From an uncultured Christensenella sp. (GTDB taxonomy: Bacteria > Bacillota > Clostridia > Christensenellales > Pumilibacteraceae), in contig CAJUGC010000001.1 in assembly GCA_910585955.1 (NCBI GenBank), forward strand, positions 299,778-363,777: a stretch of 64,000 nt of DNA. Reading direction: 5' to 3'. The notes under the pieces are model-generated. The model ran no database searches. It was not told the origin of the DNA and worked only from the letters and a program-made list of their open reading frames with translations. Below, piece after piece: positions 8,094 to 15,692 of this stretch. Positions within the stretch are counted from its first letter, which is position 1; each line of letters begins with the position of its first letter. A program made the translations under genes and the position numbers.

Positions 8094-9095
8094 ATGGAAA
8101 AAAAACCGACAAAACAGACGACCGAAACTACAAGCGAACCGCCCGAAAGCGGGATAAGCGAGAGCGAACTCGCAATCGTTCTCGACCCCGAGCTCAAGGA
8201 CGAAAAACAAAAGGCGGCGGAAAAAGCTCAAAAAAGGAAGCTTTCCACTCTTCGGTGGCTCGTCATTTCGGGCGCAATTATTTTGTCGGGACTTTTGCGC
8301 GCGCTGTCCGTGCACTGCTTCGTAATCCCCCACAACTTCGCTCCCGGCGGAGCGACGGGTGTCGCAACCATGCTTCAGAGCGCGACGGGCATTAACTCCG
8401 GTATTTGGATGCTTGCTATAAACGCGCCTCTTCTCGTCGCCGCATTCTTTCTCATAACAAAACGATTCGCGATAATAACGGCAATCAGTATCGGAATACA
8501 GAGCGGACTGCTTCTGCTGTTCGAAAAAGTAAACGTGCCCGTTTACGCCGACAACTCCATTCTTGCGGCGGTTGCGGGCGGCATAGTCGGCGGCGCGGGA
8601 ATAGGTATCCTTCTCAAAGTCGGCGGCAGCAGCGGCGGCACGGATATAATCGCTACATACGTCTACAAGCATTTCAGCGCCGCAAGCGTCAGTTGGTTCA
8701 TATTCGCGCTCGACTCCGTTGTCGTATTCATTTCGTTCTTCGTGTTCGGGCAGGGACTTACGCCCGTGCTTTTGGCTCTCACCGAAATGTTCGCCTCGGC
8801 ACGCTCGAACGATCTCATAGTAAACGGTTTCAAGTCGTCCTTGAAATTCGAAATAATTACGACTTCCCCCGAGGCTCTTTCCAAAGAGATCATAGAAAAG
8901 CTGCACCGAGGCGTAACAGTGATTGCCGCAAAGGGCGCGTATACGGGTGCGGATAAGAGTATGCTCGTCTGTCTCATTCGCCGCAGTCAGCTTTCTGCTT
9001 TCCGCAAAATCCTCGCCCACTACCCCGATACCTTCGCCTACATATCGACGACCAACGAAGTAATGGGTCGAGGCTTTATGTCGAAGATACTGTAA
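8094..9095 (+). CDS. YitT/DUF2179-family membrane protein
   Basis: This is a 333-residue predicted inner-membrane protein of unknown transport role. GGAGG four nt before the ATG at 8094 sets the start. The first 60 or so residues are charged and cytoplasmic. About five hydrophobic helices follow (residues 60-230), with the glycine-rich stretch KVGGSSGGTDIIA typical of YitT proteins. The C-terminal 90 residues form the soluble DUF2179 domain, ending in a conserved region (GAYTGADKSMLVC). It is a single-gene unit with its own promoter and terminator. Confidence 0.88.
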   Translation: MEKKPTKQTTETTSEPPESGISESELAIVLDPELKDEKQKAAEKAQKRKLSTLRWLVISGAIILSGLLRALSVHCFVIPHNFAPGGATGVATMLQSATGINSGIWMLAINAPLLVAAFFLITKRFAIITAISIGIQSGLLLLFEKVNVPVYADNSILAAVAGGIVGGAGIGILLKVGGSSGGTDIIATYVYKHFSAASVSWFIFALDSVVVFISFFVFGQGLTPVLLALTEMFASARSNDLIVNGFKSSLKFEIITTSPEALSKEIIEKLHRGVTVIAAKGAYTGADKSMLVCLIRRSQLSAFRKILAHYPDTFAYISTTNEVMGRGFMSKIL

Positions 9096-9114
9096 ATACG
9101 AACTTAAAATTTCA

Positions 9115-9154
9115 AAGGAGCTTCCTCTCGTGTTTCGAGGCAAGCTCCTTTTTT
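9115..9154 (+). terminator. Intrinsic terminator after the YitT gene
   Basis: AAGGAGCTT (9115-9123) pairs perfectly with AAGCTCCTT (9142-9150), followed by a T run. Confidence 0.85.
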
Positions 9155-9191
9155 AATGGCATGTTTTGAATCTCCGCTTTCTCGTACGACA

Positions 9192-10508
9192 TCACAAGAT
9201 ATTCGGTGCGACTCTGCGCTTGATGTGCGAGCGGTAGATCATATTTACTCCGAAAAAGAAGAGCGTGCGGACAGGGTGTTTGAAGAACCGCTTGTTGAAA
9301 AGCGTTCGACGCAGTATGTTTTTCATTGAATAAAGCCGCTCGTACAGCTTCCAATACTGCTCGGTCACTTCGTCCGCAGTCATATTGGGCGTGTTGAGCA
9401 CCGATTTCGACGGCTTGTATTCGAGCACGTTTTCGTCCGCGATACGTCCCGCCTCGTGCATTTGCTCGTTCAAGGGAGTGCCGGGGATAGGCGTAAGGCA
9501 ATAGAACTTCGGCGCAATGATAGTGCTCTTTTCGACGAACCGCGCCGTCGCCTCTATGGACTCGGGAGTGTCGGTGTCGAGCCCCACTATCATTTCGCTA
9601 GCGACTTCAATGCCGGCGGCGTTCACGGTTTTAAGAACGCGCAGATAATCGTTCGGATCGCACCACGCCTTGTTTACGTCTTTAAGAGCCTGCGGATTTA
9701 TGTTCTCGAGTCCGAAGCTCAAGACATAACAGCCGCTGTCCGCGACGGCTTTCAAAAGCACGGGATTGTCGGCGATTTGGATTGCGCACTGACTCATCCA
9801 CTTCATTTTAAGCGGTTTGATGCGGCGGCACAGCTCGAGCATATATTCGGGGTCGGAGACAATATTGTCGTCCACAAGCAGGAATTTCTTAAAGCCGAGC
9901 GCTTTGATCTGTTTTATGTCGCGCACCACTTCGTCTATCTCGCGCCTAATGTAACGCCCCTTAAACAGGCACGAAATGGTACAGAACGAACAGTTGTTCG
10001 GACAGCCGCGTCCCGCCTGCACGGGAAGAAAGTCGCCTATCTTTTTGTTTACTATGAGGTCGAAGCGCGGCGGCGGGGTCGAAAGCGACGTCAGCGGCTT
10101 TTGATAAAACGGCTTTAATTCTCCCCTTTCTATGTCGTGGCACAGCTCGACTATGGTCTCTTCGGAGTCGCCGATCATGACGCTGTCGCAGTACTCCTTC
10201 GCAAGCTCGGGCACGAGCGACACCATAGGTCCGCCCATAAACACCGTCTTTCCGCGCTTTTTAAATTCGATAGCAATGTCTTTCGCTCGCTTTGCCGCAT
10301 GACCGACCCCGCCGATCCCTATGACGTCGGCGTCCGTGTCGTATGGAATTTCCTCGGTGAGTTCGAGACAGATTTCGGCGTCCCACCCCTCCGGGAGAAG
10401 CGCGGCGAGAAGCGGATGCGCAAGCCCGACAAAGTACTGCTTGCGCTTTTTTACGAGAAGCCCTTTGTCGTCATAAATAGTGGGCTGTATAAACAAGATC
10501 TTGTGCAT
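9192..10508 (-). CDS. Radical SAM enzyme with N-terminal B12-binding-type domain (1)
   Basis: This 438-residue protein has a Rossmann-like N-terminal domain (about residues 1-130) of the cobalamin-binding type found in BchE-like enzymes. A radical SAM core with the cluster cysteines C169, C173 and C176 (GCPNNCSFC) follows. The cobalamin-ligand motif DxHxxG is not seen, so B12 binding is uncertain. The C-terminus is basic. The start at 10508 follows GGAGAG. It comes 11 nt after the stop of a second radical SAM gene and is last in a four-gene unit with two GNAT-fold proteins. Substrate unknown; a lipid or cell-envelope target is only a guess. Confidence 0.85.
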   Translation of the reverse strand: MHKILFIQPTIYDDKGLLVKKRKQYFVGLAHPLLAALLPEGWDAEICLELTEEIPYDTDADVIGIGGVGHAAKRAKDIAIEFKKRGKTVFMGGPMVSLVPELAKEYCDSVMIGDSEETIVELCHDIERGELKPFYQKPLTSLSTPPPRFDLIVNKKIGDFLPVQAGRGCPNNCSFCTISCLFKGRYIRREIDEVVRDIKQIKALGFKKFLLVDDNIVSDPEYMLELCRRIKPLKMKWMSQCAIQIADNPVLLKAVADSGCYVLSFGLENINPQALKDVNKAWCDPNDYLRVLKTVNAAGIEVASEMIVGLDTDTPESIEATARFVEKSTIIAPKFYCLTPIPGTPLNEQMHEAGRIADENVLEYKPSKSVLNTPNMTADEVTEQYWKLYERLYSMKNILRRTLFNKRFFKHPVRTLFFFGVNMIYRSHIKRRVAPNIL

Positions 10509-10519
10509 GGCTCTCTCCT

Positions 10520-11866
10520 TTACGACGGCTTTACGATCTGGCGCAGATACTGCATGAAGATGTGCGCCGCGCCCTTCTTGACGCGCCCGTATATTCGTTT
10601 TCCGTATCTTTCGCGAATGAATTTGCGCTGTTTTTTGTTCGCGCTCGTCTTTATATAGGCTCGCAAAATGTTGTAGTAAAAACTGCGCTTCGACAGAAAC
10701 CTCGGTCGGAACACGACGTGCGCCATATCCCACAGGTGATATTTTTCGCGCGACACCGTAATCTCGCCGTCGTAAGTATCGTACAGCGGCGTACCCGGCA
10801 TGGGTGTTATGGGCTGGATGTTTACGAGAGGATGTTCGAAGCCGTTCAGATAGTTTATAAGCGCGTCGAAGTCTTCTTTTTTCCAATCCTCGCCGACGAT
10901 AAGACCGCTGTAGCATTGCATTCCCGCTTCTTCAAGCACACGGACGGCGGCGCTGTTCTGTTCGACTGTCGTCCGCTTGTCGAAGCGGTCAAGCTCCGAA
11001 ACGCGAAAAGACTCTATGCCTATGAAGAACGCGTCAAAGCCGCAACTCGCCATAAGCTTCACGGTGTCGGGGTGCGCCGTGACGAAATCTGCGCGCGAAA
11101 ATGCAATGAAATGCTTGCGGATATGCCGCTCGTCAAGCAGTCTGCAAAACTCGAGAACGCGCGTATCGCTCGCCGTGAAGTCGTCGTCCACGATAAAGAC
11201 GTTTTCTTCCTCTATTGACTCAAGCTCGTCCATAACTCTGTCGAGCCGCCGCACGGCGTAGTCGCAAACGCGCGTGCAAAAACAAAACTTGCAATCGAAC
11301 GGACAGCCGAACGACGTCTTAATAGTCGCGCATTTGTCGTGATAGATGTAGTTGTAGCGATCCCTGTATTTTGCCGTGCTCGAGCGATCGGGGAAAATCT
11401 CGTCCTCTCTCCTTACAATCTGCGGCTTTGTTCTTCCCACGCGGTAAACGCCCGGCTCGTCCTCGGGCGGATGCCCGTCGGCAAGCCTACACAGCGTGTC
11501 TATTCCGTTCGCCCACATTATGCAGTCGATCGCCTCGTCCTCGAAATCGGTCGGCACAACTTCCGCGTGCACTCCGCCGACTACCGTCATGCAATAGGGA
11601 AGTATCTTTTTAGCCTTGCGCGAGTGTCTCTTGATTACGCCGACGTGAGTAATGTAGCCCGTAAAGCACACAAGCCCGTACTTTCCCTCTTTCAAAATTT
11701 TTTCAAAGCTTCGCCCGTCGAGAATCATATCGAGAATCTCGGGAGAGTGTCCGCTCTCTTTTAATGCCGCAAACGCATATTCGAGTTCGAGCGGCTCGCA
11801 CACCATAAAACTCTGCAAATTTACCGATTGCGGGTGCGGCTTGACGCGCACGAGAAGAACTTTCAT
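10520..11866 (-). CDS. Radical SAM enzyme with N-terminal B12-binding-type domain (2)
   Basis: This 448-residue protein has the same layout as its neighbour: a Rossmann-type N-terminal domain (about 1-145), then a radical SAM core with C188, C192 and C195 (GCPFDCKFC), and a basic tail. The start is the ATG at 11866 (MKVLLVRVKPHP), preceded by AGGAGAA. It shares only motif-level similarity with the downstream radical SAM protein, so they probably act on related substrates in sequence (inference). DxHxxG is not seen here either. Confidence 0.85.
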   Translation of the reverse strand: MKVLLVRVKPHPQSVNLQSFMVCEPLELEYAFAALKESGHSPEILDMILDGRSFEKILKEGKYGLVCFTGYITHVGVIKRHSRKAKKILPYCMTVVGGVHAEVVPTDFEDEAIDCIMWANGIDTLCRLADGHPPEDEPGVYRVGRTKPQIVRREDEIFPDRSSTAKYRDRYNYIYHDKCATIKTSFGCPFDCKFCFCTRVCDYAVRRLDRVMDELESIEEENVFIVDDDFTASDTRVLEFCRLLDERHIRKHFIAFSRADFVTAHPDTVKLMASCGFDAFFIGIESFRVSELDRFDKRTTVEQNSAAVRVLEEAGMQCYSGLIVGEDWKKEDFDALINYLNGFEHPLVNIQPITPMPGTPLYDTYDGEITVSREKYHLWDMAHVVFRPRFLSKRSFYYNILRAYIKTSANKKQRKFIRERYGKRIYGRVKKGAAHIFMQYLRQIVKPS

Positions 11867-11892
11867 ATTTTCTCCTATCTTTCTTTGAAAGT

Positions 11893-11955
11893 AACGCCCT
11901 GCATCGTGCGGCAACTGTCGGCTCGGCTTCGCTCGGCTAAGCACGCGATGAACAT
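11893..11955. repeat. Structured element between GNAT and radical SAM genes
   Basis: GCATCGTGC and GCACGCGATG form an imperfect stem with a GGCTCGGCTTCGCTCGGCT-like inner hairpin. It is flanked by CTTTGAAAGTAAC and TACTTTCGAA, which resemble the TTACTTTTTTCGAAAAAGTAAC unit near fabF. It may be a related dispersed hairpin, or an RNA structure inside the operon. Confidence 0.4.
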
Positions 11956-11965
11956 ACTTTCGAAT

Positions 11966-12955
11966 TTATTTTTTGAATACGTCGAATTTTTCCGTCACGG
12001 GACGGTATTCGAGTTTCGGCGCAAGCTTTTTACATATGGCGTTTATAAGCCTGTTTTTGTGGTGTAAAAAGGCGTATAGATAGATATATTCGCTCCCGAG
12101 CTTTAATTTCGTGTCGTCTGCGGTCTGCCCGAAGTCGACGGTTTTAAAGCCGTGCTCTATAGCGTATCTCACAATTTCCAAAAGCATTGCAAGGTATGTA
12201 TCGTACTTTGACTGCACCGAGTAGTCAAGCCCCACGAACTCGAAAACAAGCTCGTCGCCGTTTGCGAGAAGCTGTACGAATCCGCGCGCCGCCTCATCGT
12301 CCTCAAGGACGAAAATCTCGAAAAACTCTCCGCGGAAAAATTCCGGCGTGAGCTTTTCCACCCTTATACGCGATTTATCGTAGACCTGCTCGTACAGCTT
12401 GTACATCTCGTCCGTGAATTCTTCTCCGTTATTCAAATACCGAAGTTTCAGCGGCGCGGCTTTTTTGAGCGCTTTGCGGAAGCGATAGCGATAGTTGCTG
12501 CGCAGAGAATCCATGTATTCGTCGAAAGTTTTCCACCGCACATTTAGTACGCATTTGGGGCAAGTAAGCCCCTTAGCGTAATCTTTAAGCTCTATATCTG
12601 GCAGATTGAGAAATATCTTGTAACCGCGTAAGCCTCGTATGAAATCGGCGGCTTCCTCGAAGCACTTTCCGTACTCTATGCCCGGGCGCGTCACCGAAAG
12701 CGGCACATAAATCATGGTTATCTTGATTTTCAGATTGAAGCGCGTGAACATTCCGAGATTATAGCCCTTGCGCTCTATCGTCTCGAAAACCGTGTCGAGC
12801 TTTCCGTCTGCGTCGTACACACCGTAATACGCTTTCTTTTCGTGATCCGCTTTCTCCATGAAAGCCAAAAATTTTCGGGTAAGATAGATATTGTCGTTTG
12901 TCGCAGAGTCCCACTCTTCGGGAAGCTCGGCAGCCGAATTATAGCGTATTATCAT
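11966..12955 (-). CDS. GNAT-fold N-acyltransferase-like protein (2)
   Basis: This 329-residue protein resembles the FemAB/BioF2-like GNAT superfamily used for aminoacyl or acyl transfer. Visible support includes a basic helix with a SLRSNYRYRFRKALKK-type pattern and a C-terminal half ending in VDFGQTADDTKLKLGS, typical of this class. The ATG at 12955 overlaps the upstream stop as ATGA, so the two are translationally coupled. Weak hits to peptidoglycan-bridge enzymes would be expected; the substrate is unknown. Confidence 0.65.
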   Translation of the reverse strand: MIIRYNSAAELPEEWDSATNDNIYLTRKFLAFMEKADHEKKAYYGVYDADGKLDTVFETIERKGYNLGMFTRFNLKIKITMIYVPLSVTRPGIEYGKCFEEAADFIRGLRGYKIFLNLPDIELKDYAKGLTCPKCVLNVRWKTFDEYMDSLRSNYRYRFRKALKKAAPLKLRYLNNGEEFTDEMYKLYEQVYDKSRIRVEKLTPEFFRGEFFEIFVLEDDEAARGFVQLLANGDELVFEFVGLDYSVQSKYDTYLAMLLEIVRYAIEHGFKTVDFGQTADDTKLKLGSEYIYLYAFLHHKNRLINAICKKLAPKLEYRPVTEKFDVFKK

Positions 12956-13989
12956 AATATTTCCTCGTATACGGCAAACGTGCGGCAAACCTCGCCGAGC
13001 AGCTTTCGATTGAGCAGCGCGCTCTTTTTATTGTCGTCCCACACGAAATTGGTTTCGATATATTCGAATCTATCGCCTATGCTCTTTTCGAACGCGCGAA
13101 GAAGCGCAAGCGTGCCCAAGCCTCGGTGCTCACTCTCGACGCCTATCGAATTGAGCTTGACGGTATCCGCTCTCGAGCGGCGCAAAGCGTAGCTAAGCGC
13201 AAACGAAAATGCCGAATAGGGCTTTCCCGCCTTGATTGCTCCGTTATAGTCGGGGTGCCAAAACAGAAAGCCGACGTCCTTGCCGCCGTACGTCAAAAAC
13301 AAAAGGTTCTTCCCCGAGAGCAAAATCTTCATGTCCTTCAAAAGTTCGTAAAAATGCCCGCATTCGGTAGGCTCGTAAAGATAGGTCTCGCCTATCGTTC
13401 CGTCGCAAATCCGCCGCATGGTCTCGCACTCGTCATAGAATTTCGAAAAGTCGGCTGTCCGCACGGCGTAACCGCTTGTATCAAAACGGACTTCGTCAAG
13501 CCGCCGCCTCGCCTCTTTCACTTCACAGCGATACGCGGATAAAGTGCGAACAATATCGAAGTCCTTAAAATACTCGGAGTAGCCGAGCTTGTTGTAACAA
13601 CTGTCGAACGTATTTTTGCTTTTCGCGCTCGTGAGTATCCCCACTCCGTAGCTTAAATGTCCGTTGAGTCCCGCAACAATTCGTCCAAGTCCCTTTTTCC
13701 GAGTAATCGCTTTCGCCTTTTCGATCAGGCACTTTGCCGACTCTTTGTTTTGCGCGTCGAAAAACGCAATCTGAGCGTAGTCGGTCCCGCGCGCATGAAT
13801 CCAAAGGCACTGCGCCTGCCTTCCCTCAGCCGATTCTTCGGCAAGCGGAATAACGGTGCACTTTTTGGCGAAGTTCGTGGTCTGCTCTACGAGCATATCC
13901 GTTACAAATTCTGCGGTGCCCGCATACAACTCGTCGCCGCGATACATCTCCTTGCGGAAGTTTTTGAACACTCTCGTCGTTTTCGTCAT
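12952..13989 (-). CDS. GNAT-fold acetyltransferase-like protein (1)
   Basis: This 345-residue protein is first in the four-gene unit. The C-terminal half has GNAT features: a motif-A-like segment (LNSIGVESEHRGLGTL, with the acyl-CoA-binding RGLG loop) and a preceding strand. The N-terminal half (FAKKCTVIPL..., ARGTDYAQIAFFDAQ) suggests a second degenerate GNAT repeat. GGAG lies 6 nt before the ATG at 13989. The substrate is not evident. Its coupling to a second GNAT protein and two radical SAM enzymes points to a small biosynthetic pathway. Confidence 0.65.
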   Translation of the reverse strand: MTKTTRVFKNFRKEMYRGDELYAGTAEFVTDMLVEQTTNFAKKCTVIPLAEESAEGRQAQCLWIHARGTDYAQIAFFDAQNKESAKCLIEKAKAITRKKGLGRIVAGLNGHLSYGVGILTSAKSKNTFDSCYNKLGYSEYFKDFDIVRTLSAYRCEVKEARRRLDEVRFDTSGYAVRTADFSKFYDECETMRRICDGTIGETYLYEPTECGHFYELLKDMKILLSGKNLLFLTYGGKDVGFLFWHPDYNGAIKAGKPYSAFSFALSYALRRSRADTVKLNSIGVESEHRGLGTLALLRAFEKSIGDRFEYIETNFVWDDNKKSALLNRKLLGEVCRTFAVYEEIL

Positions 13990-14089
13990 AATCCGCTCCG
14001 CAAAATTTTTTTGCCGTTTCGATTTTTATAGCAGTTAAGGGTAAACTACCTATTCGTCACGGCAGAAAAGGTGTTTTTAGAGTATATAG

Positions 14090-14250
14090 ACAATCCCCTC
14101 AGTCTGCTACGCAGACAGCTTCCAGCTCGAAGCATAGCTTCTCGCCGCTCTGCGCTAATAACAGTCCACAGGTCTGTTATTGCGGCTACGCCGCCGCGTT
14201 CACGCCTAAGCTCAAGGGGCACCTTTATAGGGATTAAGTACGGACACTCG
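14090..14250. repeat. Family-2 repeat with enlarged second loop
   Basis: ACAATCCCCTCAGTC (14090-14104), then a GTCTGC/GCAGAC hairpin as in the 4183 copy. The second hairpin is opened by about 100 nt before GGGGCACC. The inserted part contains AATAACAG/CTGTTATT and GCGGC-tac-GCCGC hairpins. No gene is seen between 13990 and 14428. Confidence 0.5.
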
Positions 14251-14280
14251 CGGGCTCAGATGTGAGTAAGACGGGCAGCA
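14250..14280. repeat. Degenerate left half of a family-1 palindrome
   Basis: GGCTCAGATGTGAG...GACGGGCAGC resembles the left arm of copy D (GGCTTAGATGCGAG...GACGGACAGC) with a few changes, and the right arm is missing. It lies 30 nt before copy D, just as the half at 4262 lies 30 nt before copy B. Confidence 0.5.
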
Positions 14281-14310
14281 GTCTCAAGCCGTTAAAGGTT
14301 TAAGACTCCT

Positions 14311-14430
14311 GACGGCTTAGATGCGAGCGAGACGGACAGCAGGCGACGAGGCGGTGGGTTGCTGTACTATATCGTACAGCTCCCGCCGCCGAGAAGCACG
14401 CAGTCCGTATCGCGACGCAGATAAGCCGTC
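14311..14430. repeat. Large imperfect palindrome, family 1, copy D
   Basis: This is the best-preserved copy. GACGGCTTA (14311-14319) and TAAGCCGTC (14422-14430) are perfect terminal inverted arms. Inside are ACGGAC/GTCCGT, GGCGGTGGG/CCCGCCGCC, and a central GCTGTAC-tatat-GTACAGC. Its right end overlaps the dnaN stop codon by 2 nt. If transcribed, it would form a hairpin over 100 nt long at the 3' end of dnaN mRNA. Confidence 0.75.
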
Positions 14431-15535
14431 AGCCCATGCGGACGGGAAGAATAAGATACATAATATCCTCCGCCGTGCCTCCCGAAGGAGCTACTATACA
14501 GGGAGATGCGGAGTTTATGAACTTGATCACAATATATTCGGAACCGATATATTTCAATAATTCGGAATAATAACGGGCGTTGAAAGCAATGGCTATGTCC
14601 ACGCCGTCGAGTTTAACGGGTATCTTTTCGGTAATCGTTCCCGCGTCGCTGTTCGACGAGAGCTGGAGCATATTCTCCTTGATGTCGAAACGAACGAGAT
14701 TGTTCTTTTCGGCGCGGGCAAGCAACATAGCGCGCTCAAGCCCGGACTCGAACTGTTCTTTAGGCACCGTCACCATAGTCTCAAACGACGTCGGAATAAT
14801 CTGTTTATAGTTTATAAAGTCTCCGTCGAGAAGTCTTGACGTTATCTTCGTATGAATGAGATCGACAAGCATATAGTTCTTGCGGATAGAAATCTGCACA
14901 GGGTCGGTCGAGTCCTCGAGAAGGCGGGCAATTTCCGTTATGCAACGCGCGGGAACAATGGCGCTCATCATAGCCGTCGTCTTTTCTATGGGCTTCGTGC
15001 ACTTCGCGAGACGATAGCCGTCAAGAGCGACGCCCGTGACGGATACGTCGTTTATCTCGAGCAGTACGCCTTTGAGTATGGGACGCGAATCGTCGGCGCT
15101 TACGGAGAACGCAACCTTATTCACGAGATCCTTAAACTCGTTTTTTATTATGAAAAACGACTGCGCTTCGGTGAGTTCCTTAACTTCGGGATACTCGTCG
15201 GCAGCAAGACATTGCAGTACGCCCTCCGAATCCATATACCTTATCTTAAGCTGGTTGCCGTCCGAAATCGAAAGCTCTATCTGCTCTTTCGTGAGTCTCT
15301 TTACGAACTCGGAAAACAGTCTTCCGGGAACCACCGTAGAACCCTCGATTTTCACATCGGCAACAATGCTCTTTTCTATCGCAAGCTCGAGATCCGTCGC
15401 GGTAAGCGTAAGCGTTCCCTCTTCCGCCACAAGCTTTATGCCCTCGAGCACGGGATTTGCGCTTCTCGAAGGAACAGCTTTTATCACCTTTCCGACAGCG
15501 TCGGACAAATCATTTCCGTTGCAAATTACTTTCAT
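14429..15535 (-). CDS. dnaN: DNA polymerase III sliding clamp (beta subunit)
   Basis: This 368-residue clamp has the usual length and three-domain layout. The start MKVICNGNDLSDAVGKV and the end SGGTAEDIMYLILPVRMG are typical; the latter is the conserved C-terminal clamp motif. It tethers polymerase to DNA. GGAGA precedes the ATG. It has its own promoter and is not next to dnaA, which is unusual because dnaA-dnaN is normally a pair; it lies about 19 kb from the predicted origin. Confidence 0.96.
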   Translation of the reverse strand: MKVICNGNDLSDAVGKVIKAVPSRSANPVLEGIKLVAEEGTLTLTATDLELAIEKSIVADVKIEGSTVVPGRLFSEFVKRLTKEQIELSISDGNQLKIRYMDSEGVLQCLAADEYPEVKELTEAQSFFIIKNEFKDLVNKVAFSVSADDSRPILKGVLLEINDVSVTGVALDGYRLAKCTKPIEKTTAMMSAIVPARCITEIARLLEDSTDPVQISIRKNYMLVDLIHTKITSRLLDGDFINYKQIIPTSFETMVTVPKEQFESGLERAMLLARAEKNNLVRFDIKENMLQLSSNSDAGTITEKIPVKLDGVDIAIAFNARYYSELLKYIGSEYIVIKFINSASPCIVAPSGGTAEDIMYLILPVRMG

Positions 15536-15561
15536 AATCTTTCTCCTTTTGCTTTAGTACA

Positions 15562-15590
15562 AGTATACATCACTTTGCCGAATTTGTCAA
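15562..15590 (-). promoter_or_regulatory. dnaN promoter
   Basis: On the minus strand, TTGACA (15585-15590), 17 bp, TATACT (15562-15567), 27 nt before the dnaN start. Confidence 0.75.
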
Positions 15591-15634
15591 CTTTCTTTTA
15601 CATCTTCGATAAGGCGGCAGTCGAATTCGAAAAT

Positions 15635-15669
15635 GAAAAGCAAGGCGGCATATAGTCTCCTTGCTTTTC
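15635..15669. terminator. Terminator hairpin between the PadR operon and dnaN
   Basis: GAAAAGCAAGG (15635-15645) pairs perfectly over 11 bp with CCTTGCTTTTC (15659-15669). On the minus strand it follows the last gene of the PadR operon. Confidence 0.7.
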
Positions 15670-15692
15670 TGTATTAGGGAATGATGATAGGC

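Noticed and set aside
8055..9143. 362-codon open frame antisense to the YitT gene
   Set aside because: Shadow of a well-supported membrane protein; composition rich in R, H and Y is typical of antisense frames here.
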